Part shown: piece after piece, positions 1 through 5,306 of the stretch | How positions within the stretch are numbered: position 1 is the first letter of the stretch | Layout of the letters: each line of letters opens with the position of its first letter | Assembly (NCBI GenBank): GCA_035457505.1 | Contig: DATIBL010000003.1 | Location: 1 to 13,687 of the forward strand | Reading direction: 5' to 3' | DNA length: 13,687 nucleotides | Source: DATIBL01 sp035457505 | Lineage (GTDB): Bacteria > Patescibacteriota > Minisyncoccia > Phycocordibacterales > UBA6899 | The notes under the pieces: generated by a model | Told to the model about the DNA's origin: nothing | The model's database searches: none | The model's input: the letters and a program-made list of their open reading frames with translations, nothing else | Position numbers and translations under genes: made by a program

Positions 1-2
1 AT

Positions 3-623
3 GACCGCGAGAAGATCGAGGAGCGCATCGCCAAGCTCTCGGGCGGCGTTGCGATCCTGCGCGTCGGAGCGGCCACAGAGACCGAGATGAAGTATCTCAA
101 GTTGAAGATCGAAGATGCGGTGAAGGCGACAAAGGCCGCGATTGCCGAGGGGATCGTTCCCGGAGGAGGATCGACCTTGGTGCGTGTTTCCCGCGCGCTC
201 GAGCAGAAGATCGGCAAGAGCGAGCAGTCCAAGAAGGGCCATCTCGATAAGATCAATTCGGAATATCTCATCGGATACCACATCGTCGCGGATTCGCTCA
301 CTGCGCCGTTCAAGCAGATTGTCGCCAACGCCGGTCGCGACGACGCAGCGGTGTTGATCAAGGAGATCGTCGAGAGCAAGGGGAACGTCGGCTACGACGC
401 CCGCCGCGACGAGATTTCGGAGGACATGCTGAAGACGGGCATCGTCGACCCAGTGAAGGTGACGCGCGCTGGACTCGAGCATGCCGTTTCTGCTGCTGCG
501 ATCATGCTCACGACTGAGGTTGCGATCGCGGACGAACCGGAAAAGAAAGAGAAGGGCGCCGGAGGTCCGGGTATGGGTGGCGGTATGGGCATGGGTGGAG
601 GAATGGACGACATGGACTACTAA
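3..623 (+). CDS. groEL: Chaperonin GroEL, C-terminal part (5' end outside window)
   Basis: GroEL is the 60-kDa ring chaperonin that folds proteins in the cytoplasm with GroES and ATP. The window starts inside the gene, and 206 codons remain, in the frame that begins at base 3. The visible part starts with DREKIEERIAKLSGGVAILR, the classic GroEL segment leading back into the intermediate and equatorial domains. It continues with GAATETEMK, IEDAVKATKAA (its Asp matches the ATPase Asp of the family), IVPGGG and GIVDPVKVTRAGLEHAVSAA. It ends in the usual Gly/Met tail (GGPGMGGGMGMGGGMDDMDY). Nothing is truncated at the 3' end. The YLKLKIEDAV wording after EMK is one I associate with Patescibacteria; that is recollection, not a search result. 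A terminator follows directly, so no downstream gene appears to be co-transcribed. Confidence 0.97.
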   Translation, partial: DREKIEERIAKLSGGVAILRVGAATETEMKYLKLKIEDAVKATKAAIAEGIVPGGGSTLVRVSRALEQKIGKSEQSKKGHLDKINSEYLIGYHIVADSLTAPFKQIVANAGRDDAAVLIKEIVESKGNVGYDARRDEISEDMLKTGIVDPVKVTRAGLEHAVSAAAIMLTTEVAIADEPEKKEKGAGGPGMGGGMGMGGGMDDMDY

Positions 624-643
624 GAGTCCTGCGGTATTCCGCG

Positions 644-672
644 AAAAGCGCCGATCGAAAGTCGGCGTTTTT
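644..672 (+). terminator. Intrinsic terminator of groEL
   Basis: CGCCGA (649-654) pairs with TCGGCG (662-667) around a 7-base loop and is followed by TTTTT. The A-run before the stem can pair with the T-run. It begins 21 bases after the groEL stop codon. Confidence 0.85.
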
Positions 673-687
673 CGTGCGCGGACGAAT

Positions 688-716
688 TTGACAGATGCGT
701 CATGGACTGGTATTCA
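688..716 (+). promoter_or_regulatory. Sigma70-type promoter for the 749 gene
   Basis: TTGACA at 688-693, a 17-base spacer, then TATTCA at 711-716. TGG at 708-710 makes an extended -10. The -10 itself is imperfect. The layout matches the promoters at 1121 and 1459. Confidence 0.55.
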
Positions 717-748
717 AAACGAAGATTGATCGAACGAGGGTTTCGTCT

Positions 749-1000
749 ATGTGCGTCTGTGCAACGCTTGAAAAGCCGCTTCACCTGACCGCCGAGGGAA
801 GCTACACCGATCTCGCGACGCGTCGGACTGTCGTCGTCACGCACTGCCCATCGCTGCCCATGCCTTCTCCGCGCTGGCTGGCTTTTGAAGAGATGCTTAC
901 GCCGGACACACGCTTTAATCCCAAAGGAATTTGGGATCCGGTACGGGAGTGCATGAATTGGAGTGCCGGTCGCATCAACGAAGGCGGGAGTTGTCTCTGA
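749..1000 (+). CDS. Small orphan protein, 83 aa, unknown function
   Basis: I do not recognise a family. The predicted product is a soluble 83-residue protein starting MCVCATLEK, with four Cys (2, 4, 33 and 81) plus one in the WDPVRECMNW stretch, and no membrane segment. I chose the ATG at 749 because GAGGG (736-740) lies 8 bases upstream and the promoter at 688-716 would place the transcript start between promoter and SD. The frame is open from 695, but that earlier ATG falls within the promoter. A good hairpin terminator begins 23 bases after the stop. Promoter, SD, ORF and terminator form a complete single-gene unit, like the two genes that follow. Existence as a protein is likely but not certain; function is unknown. 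Confidence 0.6.
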   Translation: MCVCATLEKPLHLTAEGSYTDLATRRTVVVTHCPSLPMPSPRWLAFEEMLTPDTRFNPKGIWDPVRECMNWSAGRINEGGSCL

Positions 1001-1018
1001 GTGCAAGGAATCTCAGAT

Positions 1019-1050
1019 CAAAAAAGGGCTCGTTCTGCGGGCCCTTTGTC
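1019..1050 (+). terminator. Hairpin terminator after the 749 gene
   Basis: AAAGGGCTC (1023-1031) pairs with GGGCCCTTT (1039-1047) around a 7-base loop. The T-tract is short (TTT then GTC), so termination may be partial. Confidence 0.7.
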
Positions 1051-1060
1051 ATTCCGCAAA

Positions 1061-1108
1061 GTACAAGGTCCGACCTTGTACGGGGGGGGGGGTCCATGCT
1101 GTTGGACC
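1061..1108. repeat. Two inverted repeats flanking an 11-G run
   Basis: GTACAAGGTC (1061-1070) and GACCTTGTAC (1072-1081) form a perfect 10-bp inverted repeat with a single central base. Eleven consecutive G follow (1082-1092). The last two belong to a second inverted repeat, GGTCCA (1091-1096) / TGGACC (1103-1108). The element ends 12 bases before the -35 box of the next gene. It could be an operator pair, a terminator remnant or a small dispersed palindromic repeat; the sequence alone does not decide. Confidence 0.7.
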
Positions 1109-1120
1109 ATTGCAGGGGGA

Positions 1121-1148
1121 TTGACAAATAGTGCAAATCGTGTATAAT
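1121..1148 (+). promoter_or_regulatory. Consensus sigma70 promoter for the 1200 gene
   Basis: TTGACA at 1121-1126 and TATAAT at 1143-1148, spacer 16, with TG just before the -10. Both boxes match consensus perfectly, so this is probably the strongest promoter in the window. A hairpin (CTTTCTCA 1157-1164 / TGAGAAGG 1168-1175) lies at the start of the expected leader. Confidence 0.88.
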
Positions 1149-1199
1149 ATATCAAGCTTTCTCATGGTGAGAAGGTTCCTTCCAGAAACGGAGAAGAAC

Positions 1200-1412
1200 A
1201 TGGCACGGACTCTTGCTTCCTACTACGACCCCGACGACCAGCTCCCGATGTGCGAGCTTCCGGAAGAACTTCGCCTGATCGAAGTCGAGATCGGCCGCGA
1301 TATCGTCGAAAGCACTCACCGGGGGCATCCGGCATCCCGCCAGCAAATGAACCAGGACGAATGGGACGACGCTTCGCTCGTCGAGAACGCGGATCGGTTC
1401 AATTTCTCTTGA
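1200..1412 (+). CDS. Small acidic orphan protein, 70 aa
   Basis: I recognise no family. The product is soluble, acidic and 70 residues long (starts MARTLASYYDPDDQ). It has a helical-looking middle (ELPEELRLIEVEIGRDIVES) and an acidic, amide-rich end (QQMNQDEWDDASLVENADRF). The ATG at 1200 is chosen because GGAG (1190-1193, within GGAGAAG) sits 6 bases upstream. The frame extends to a GTG at 1131, but that lies between the -35 and -10 boxes and cannot be the start. The gene has a perfect consensus promoter and a UUCG-capped terminator hairpin, so it is probably well expressed. The 5' leader can fold into an 8-bp hairpin at 1157-1175. Function unknown. Confidence 0.78.
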   Translation: MARTLASYYDPDDQLPMCELPEELRLIEVEIGRDIVESTHRGHPASRQQMNQDEWDDASLVENADRFNFS

Positions 1413-1469
1413 GCACCTCTTGGTGCTTCCACGCTCGGTCTCTTCGGAGGCTGGGCGTTTGACTTTTTG
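1412..1469 (+). terminator. Double hairpin terminator with UUCG tetraloop
   Basis: The first hairpin is AGCACC (1412-1417) / GGTGCT (1422-1427) and overlaps the stop codon. The second has a 12-bp stem including wobble pairs, 1431-1442 with 1447-1458, capped by a C(UUCG)G tetraloop, then TTgacTTTTT. The two T at 1459-1460 are also the first bases of the next -35 box. Confidence 0.8.
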
Positions 1470-1486
1470 TTGAAATATGCTATCAT
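1459..1486 (+). promoter_or_regulatory. Extended -10 promoter for the 1524 gene
   Basis: TTGACT at 1459-1464, spacer 16, TATCAT at 1481-1486, preceded by TGC (1478-1480), which gives an extended -10. The -35 box abuts the stem of the upstream terminator. Confidence 0.75.
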
Positions 1487-1523
1487 GTGCACACTGATCG
1501 TTCTTTTTGAAGGGGAGTCATTT

Positions 1524-1778
1524 ATGAATGCGAGTAAGAGGCATCCGGCACGCCGGGTCATTCCCGATCACGAGTTGACCGAGGAGCAGCAGGCGAAGCT
1601 CGACGATGTTCGCCGTCGTCACAGCGACAACGATTTCTTCCGTTGCGCAACGATGGTCGAAGAAGTCTTGCCGAGCGGCGAGAGGCAGATCTTTCCGCTG
1701 GTCGAGTGCGAACCCGACCGGACGCGAGGAAGCCTCAAGTTTCCCGACAACCACCGCACAGGAGGCTGGTACTTCTGA
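1524..1778 (+). CDS. Small orphan protein, 84 aa
   Basis: I recognise no family. The product is a charged, soluble 84-residue protein. It has a basic N-terminus (MNASKRHPARRVIPDHELT), then a predicted helix (EEQQAKLDDVRRRHSDNDFF) and a beta-like segment (MVEEVLPSGERQIFPLVECE). It ends in aromatic residues (GGWYF). The ATG at 1524 is preceded by AGGGGAG (1511-1517) at 6-base spacing, a strong SD. The open frame reaches back to 1467, but that lies between the promoter boxes. A textbook terminator follows. It is a self-contained monocistronic unit, third in a row of similarly organised small genes. Confidence 0.8.
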   Translation: MNASKRHPARRVIPDHELTEEQQAKLDDVRRRHSDNDFFRCATMVEEVLPSGERQIFPLVECEPDRTRGSLKFPDNHRTGGWYF

Positions 1779-1797
1779 TTGACTCTGTATCACACAC

Positions 1798-1825
1798 CCC
1801 GCCAAGCGAGCTTGGCGGGTTTTTT
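1798..1825 (+). terminator. Strong intrinsic terminator
   Basis: CCCGCCAAGC (1798-1807) pairs perfectly with GCTTGGCGGG (1810-1819); TTTTTT follows at 1820-1825. TTGGCG in the 3' arm (1812-1817) is 17 bases upstream of TATAAT (1835-1840), so the stem may double as the -35 of the next promoter. Confidence 0.93.
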
Positions 1826-1840
1826 GTGCGGCAGTATAAT
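1812..1840 (+). promoter_or_regulatory. Promoter of the DUF4349-like gene
   Basis: TATAAT at 1835-1840 matches consensus. TTGGCG (1812-1817), inside the preceding terminator stem, is at the right distance (17) for a -35. A GC-rich leader hairpin, CGGGGC / GCCCCG, follows at 1861-1875. Confidence 0.6.
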
Positions 1841-1931
1841 TGCTTCATATCAGCACATCGCGGGGCGCCGCCCCGATAATGATTTCATGCATACTATGAC
1901 GCTCCCACTCGGGTTGAGCCAGGACGTTCGG

Positions 1932-3209
1932 ATGCCGTCCAGGCAGACGCTCATCGCTGGCGCGGTCGCCCTCGCGCTTCTGGTTGGTTTTATGAGTCTG
2001 ACCGGAGATAGCGGGTCGCGAGGCTCATATCGAGGTGAAAGTAGTTTTGATGCTGTTTTGGGCATCATCTCGTCTCTTCTTCCGTTGCTCCTGCTTCTTG
2101 CTGGTGCGGCATTTGTGTACGGCGTCGGACTCCTTGTCTTTGCTCTGCGCCAGAAGGACGAAGCAAAGAGCGCGCGCGGAAGGCGATTTGCAGGATTCGG
2201 CGCGATCGGGTTTGGTGCACTTGTTCTTCTTTGGGGTATCACGGGATACTTCCAGGCATCACTTGGATCATCGTTTGGGCTCGCCGGGACGGTGACGTCT
2301 TCTCCGCCGAGTGTTGGTATGGCAATACCATCCGTGTATCAGTACGCCGCATACGACTCGGCCATGCCGATGCCGGAGGAAAGCTACGGGTATGGTGGAC
2401 CGAGCGACAAGAGCGCTGGGCGAAATATGCTGATCGCTCCGGTGCCGCCTCCGACCCCCGGCGGCGAAAGCGCTCCCGCGACGAAGGCCATGCTCATCAA
2501 GACCGCCAACCTCACGCTTTTGGTCGGCGACGCGGATGTCGCGTATGCAGGGATTGCGCAGGTAAAGACCAAATATGGCGGCGAACTCGGGAATGCGAGC
2601 TTCCATGAATATCAGAGCGGAAAGCGTGCGGGAACGGTAACCGTCTGGGTCCCGTCGCAGTATTTTGAAGCGGCGATCACCGAGATCAAGACGCTTGCGC
2701 TGCGCGTCGAACAGGAATCGGTCAACGCGCAGGATGTGTCGGCGCAGTTCGTCGATCTCGAATCGAATCTTCGAAACTCGCGAGCTGCCGAGGAGCAATA
2801 TCTCGAGATCATGAAGCGTTCCGGAACAGTCACGGAAATTCTTGCGGTCGCGCAGGCGCTCAAGAGCATCCGGCAGGAGATTGAAATGACCCAGGGCCGC
2901 ATGAATCATCTCTCGCGCCAGGTCGCGATGTCTGCGATCACGATCACGCTCACGCCGGAGCCGTCTGTTGTCGAGGTAACGGACGAGTGGCGTCCGATGA
3001 CCGTGTTCAAGGGCGCCGTGAAAGATCTTGCGAAGCAGCTCACGAATATGGTTGATGATGCGATCCGTTTTCTTGTTGCGCTGCCGCTTCTGGCGATCCG
3101 CCTCGGATTCTTCGTTGCGATTGTCTGGTTCTTCTGGGTGATCGGGAAGCGCATTGCCGGAAAGTTCGCCGCGTCTACGCCGATGATCCCGCCTGCCGCC
3201 AAGCCATAG
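1932..3209 (+). CDS. DUF4349-like membrane protein, 425 aa
   Basis: An envelope protein of unknown role. Hydrophobic segments lie at about residues 7-21 (signal anchor), 47-73 and 86-107. A Pro/Gly/Ser-rich linker follows (about 120-185). The DUF4349-type domain runs from about 186 to 400: MLIKTANLTLLVGDADVAY, then a long coiled-coil stretch at about 258-330 (VSAQFVDLESNLRNSRAAEE, ILAVAQALKSIRQEIEM), then a C-terminal transmembrane helix (about 379-404) and a short basic tail. Family members usually look like this: an extracytoplasmic beta/coiled-coil domain with a C-terminal anchor. I prefer the ATG at 1932 because AGGA (1921-1924) lies 7 bases upstream. In-frame ATGs at 1887 and 1896 lack an SD but cannot be excluded. 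The gene lies just upstream of lemA in the same direction, with a separate -10 box between them. Confidence 0.85.
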   Translation: MPSRQTLIAGAVALALLVGFMSLTGDSGSRGSYRGESSFDAVLGIISSLLPLLLLLAGAAFVYGVGLLVFALRQKDEAKSARGRRFAGFGAIGFGALVLLWGITGYFQASLGSSFGLAGTVTSSPPSVGMAIPSVYQYAAYDSAMPMPEESYGYGGPSDKSAGRNMLIAPVPPPTPGGESAPATKAMLIKTANLTLLVGDADVAYAGIAQVKTKYGGELGNASFHEYQSGKRAGTVTVWVPSQYFEAAITEIKTLALRVEQESVNAQDVSAQFVDLESNLRNSRAAEEQYLEIMKRSGTVTEILAVAQALKSIRQEIEMTQGRMNHLSRQVAMSAITITLTPEPSVVEVTDEWRPMTVFKGAVKDLAKQLTNMVDDAIRFLVALPLLAIRLGFFVAIVWFFWVIGKRIAGKFAASTPMIPPAAKP

Positions 3210-3224
3210 CTTTGGCCCGCGCGC

Positions 3225-3252
3225 TTGCGGAGGGGTGCCGTCGCGCTATAAT
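3225..3252 (+). promoter_or_regulatory. Putative lemA promoter
   Basis: TATAAT at 3247-3252 with a weak -35 (TTGCGG, 3225-3230) at 16-base spacing. It would give a leader of roughly 35-40 bases before the lemA ATG. Confidence 0.6.
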
Positions 3253-3295
3253 TGCGCACGTCGGATATTCGTCGTAACTCACACATCAATCGCTT

Positions 3296-3853
3296 ATGAT
3301 CGGAACTATTCTTCTTGTTGTCCTCGGCATCGCCTTTTTCTGGGGCGTCGGGATGTACAACAGCCTGCTTCGCCTCATGCATCGCACCGAGGAAGCATGG
3401 CAAGATATCGAGGTGCAGCTGAAGCGCCGCTATGATCTCATCCCGAATCTCGTCGAGACGGTGAAGGGGTATGCGAAGCACGAAGAGGGCACGCTCACCA
3501 AGGTGATCGAGGCCCGCAATAGCGCCATGAAGGCGGGCGGTACGATGGCTGACCAGGCCGCGTCGCAGAACATGATCACCGATGCGCTGAAGTCGATCTT
3601 CGCGCTCTCTGAGGCGTATCCAGATCTCAAGGCCAATCAGAACTTCCTGCATCTTCAGCAGGAACTTACGGATACGGAGAACAAGATCCAGGCCGCGCGC
3701 CGCTTCTACAACGCGAACGTCCGTGATCTCTCGATCGCGATTGATCAGTTCCCGGGCAACATCATTGCGAACATGTTCCACTTCGCGAAGAAGGAGTATT
3801 TCGATCTGCCGGATAATGATGCGGCACAAGAGAACGTCGCCGTAAAGTTCTAA
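3296..3853 (+). CDS. lemA: LemA family protein
   Basis: LemA proteins are small membrane-anchored helical proteins with an N-terminal transmembrane segment and the rest outside the cytoplasm. Their molecular role is poorly defined. At 185 residues this is normal family length. Visible landmarks are the N-terminal helix (residues 2-20), YNSLLRLMHRTEEAWQDIEV (21-40), the hallmark QLKRRYDLIPNLVETVKGYA (41-60), and LQQELTDTENKIQAARRFYN (120-139) with the following NVRDLSIAIDQFP and the NIIANMFHFAKKEYF end. No SD precedes the ATG at 3296, but the protein begins exactly where the family does. In many bacteria lemA is next to htpX. Here htpX (6510) lies about 2.6 kb downstream, separated by two opposite-strand genes. 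The stop codon overlaps the start of a long inverted repeat. Confidence 0.96.
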   Translation: MIGTILLVVLGIAFFWGVGMYNSLLRLMHRTEEAWQDIEVQLKRRYDLIPNLVETVKGYAKHEEGTLTKVIEARNSAMKAGGTMADQAASQNMITDALKSIFALSEAYPDLKANQNFLHLQQELTDTENKIQAARRFYNANVRDLSIAIDQFPGNIIANMFHFAKKEYFDLPDNDAAQENVAVKF

Positions 3854-3980
3854 CCAAACCTCCTCCCGCAGCGATCTCCTTTGTCGCGATCGTCGCAAGT
3901 TCCGTCGAAGTACTCTTGTACATCTCCGGAACATTCCTCCTCCGCTCCTCGGATCTCATCCGCGGGGCGGAGGTTTGGTT
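3852..3980. repeat. Long nested inverted repeat downstream of lemA
   Basis: AACCAAACCTCC (3852-3863) is the perfect reverse complement of GGAGGTTTGGTT (3969-3980). After one mismatch and a bulge the pairing continues with CCCGC / GCGGGG. Inside lie a nested hairpin, TTCCG 3901-3905 / CGGAA 3928-3932, enclosing GTAC 3911-3914 / GTAC 3919-3922, and smaller GCGA/TCGC pairings (3871-3889). The fold resembles a branched RNA. It sits between convergent genes, so a bidirectional terminator, an RNA, or a mobile repeat unit are all possible. Confidence 0.7.
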
Positions 3981-4000
3981 CTGCAAATTCTGAGCGTTTC

Positions 4001-4036
4001 CAGCGTCACCATATGCGACATATGGCTCCGACGCTG
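4001..4036. repeat. Two-step hairpin in the lemA convergent region
   Basis: Outer stem CAGCGTC (4001-4007) / GACGCTG (4030-4036) and inner stem CCATATG (4009-4015) / CATATGG (4019-4025), with a CGA loop and a CTCC bulge. All 14 pairs are Watson-Crick. There is no T-run on either side, so it is not a classical terminator. Confidence 0.72.
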
Positions 4037-4094
4037 ATCGACCCTGCGCCTCGAACTTCATCCGCTCTAGGGATTTTGTGTATATAGAGAATGT

Positions 4095-4136
4095 TTCTCC
4101 TCGGACTCTGATCTCATCTGCGGAGTGGAGGTTTTA
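4095..4136 (-). repeat. Second copy of an intergenic repeat motif
   Basis: Read on the minus strand, 4136-4095 carries AAACCTCC.CTCCGC.GATGAGATC then, after an insert, CGAGGAG. This matches the minus strand of about 3976-3948 (AAACCTCCGCCCCGCGGATG, then AGATCCGAGGAG) with few changes apart from a 5-base insertion. The start of the motif (AAACCTCC.CCCGC.G) also occurs in opposite orientation at 3856-3871. So there are three related copies within 280 bases, and the last touches the stop codon of the 4137 gene. Confidence 0.6.
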
Positions 4137-5288
4137 TTACGGCCGCACTGGGTGTGAGGTGATCGAGAAATCGTAGAGCACTGTGGGGTACGCATCGACG
4201 GCGGCGAGGCAGGTGTCTACAAACTTCGCATTGATGTCAGTGCAGAAGGCGCGGGCGGGGGCGTCGTCGTGATAGAAGGAGCGCATGTTGCGCGCAGCTC
4301 CGGCGATGCAGGCGGCATGATCGCCGTCGTTCGGTGCAAGTGTGCAACGCGCGGCAGTTTTGGTGCTGTGCATGCCGGATCGCGCGCTCGCCTCGCGTCC
4401 GATCCCGTCGAGACAGGCTGCCCGATGTTCACCAGCGCGATCGCAGAAGGCGAAGAGGCCAGCAAAGTCGTTCGGCGCCAGATGGAGATATCGCGTGCTC
4501 TGGATCCACCAGCATGCATCAGCGCGCTCAGGCATTGCTTCTGTGCAGGGGAATGCCGGATCGTCCGAGAGAAAGCGGCTTTGGTGTGCCGCGGTCTCGC
4601 CGCCCATCGCGTTTTGCATATACACGCCGAAGGGGCATTGCGTGCGCTCCCACGGATCGGAGAGGAGGTCACACGAAGCGAGCGAACGCTCGAGGTCCTC
4701 GCCGTGCAGATACATGAGTGCGTGCCCGAGCCCGTGCGCGCAGTTCCAATGGTCGAAGGTTGCACGGTCGCGTTCGCGGATGGTTGCACAGATCGGATCA
4801 AGCTCGCGCGCGCTGAGTGCCTCGCGTGGAATCCCTCGCATCGTCCCTTCGATCACGCCGTGATAGTACCCGCTCCAGCAGTACGGATCGCCCACGGCAA
4901 ACGCTTCGCCCACGCTTGCGTAGCGCGAGGCGGCGACGCGGCCGATCGCGTGAGCGCTTGCATGGCAATCGAGCGCGCTCCCGAAGAAGATCGGCTGATC
5001 GTTCTTGAGCGCGTCCATTGCCGCCTCGGGACCCTTGGCGTCGGCGAGGCGGGCAAACGATGCTTCGATGCAGTCGGCGCCTTTGGTCCCTGCGGCAAAG
5101 CACCCGAAGCGGATTCCGTCGGTGAGGATTGTTAGCCCTGCGTGCAATCTCGGGGCGAAGATCGCGGGGAGCATGATCGCGATCACAAATGCGAGGATGG
5201 CGATAAAGAAGAGTCGATGCGTCGCGATCTGTCCGGAGCCGATCCGGATCATCCAGGGGAATGTGCGATCGACAGGGGTGCCGGACAT
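4137..5288 (-). CDS. Cys/His-rich membrane-anchored protein, 383 aa (paralogue A)
   Basis: I do not know a named family for this protein. It has a transmembrane helix near the N-terminus (about residues 26-47), which probably anchors a large extracytoplasmic domain holding many Cys. Conserved-looking motifs, shared with the upstream gene, are C108-H-A-S-A-H113-AIGR, YC137WSGYYH143GVIEG, and C183-A-H185-G-L-G-H189-AL. That is two H-x3-H pairs each preceded by Cys, a layout able to bind metal or heme or to be held by disulfides; this is inference. Further regularly spaced C..C pairs continue to the C-terminus, suggesting helical repeats. It starts 18 bases after the stop of paralogue B, so the two are probably co-transcribed (B first). 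No SD is visible before the ATG. Confidence 0.88.
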   Translation of the reverse strand: MSGTPVDRTFPWMIRIGSGQIATHRLFFIAILAFVIAIMLPAIFAPRLHAGLTILTDGIRFGCFAAGTKGADCIEASFARLADAKGPEAAMDALKNDQPIFFGSALDCHASAHAIGRVAASRYASVGEAFAVGDPYCWSGYYHGVIEGTMRGIPREALSARELDPICATIRERDRATFDHWNCAHGLGHALMYLHGEDLERSLASCDLLSDPWERTQCPFGVYMQNAMGGETAAHQSRFLSDDPAFPCTEAMPERADACWWIQSTRYLHLAPNDFAGLFAFCDRAGEHRAACLDGIGREASARSGMHSTKTAARCTLAPNDGDHAACIAGAARNMRSFYHDDAPARAFCTDINAKFVDTCLAAVDAYPTVLYDFSITSHPVRP

Positions 5289-5306
5289 AACAAAGAGCGA
5301 TGTGTT

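Noticed and set aside
2906..3934. Long minus-strand open frame (342 codons) across lemA
   Set aside because: It is antisense to the end of the DUF4349-like gene and all of lemA. The translation is Arg/Leu-rich with no recognisable domain, as expected in GC-rich antisense frames.
3762..4061. Minus-strand ORF (99 codons) in the lemA downstream region
   Set aside because: It overlaps lemA's end and has no start signals. Its in-frame similarity with the second motif copy is noted as a finding, but a stop after the second copy argues against a current gene.
4269..5135. Plus-strand open frame opposite paralogue A
   Set aside because: Paralogue A has clear conserved motifs and a matching paralogue. 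The antisense frame is Arg/Ala/Cys-rich and has no promoter or SD.
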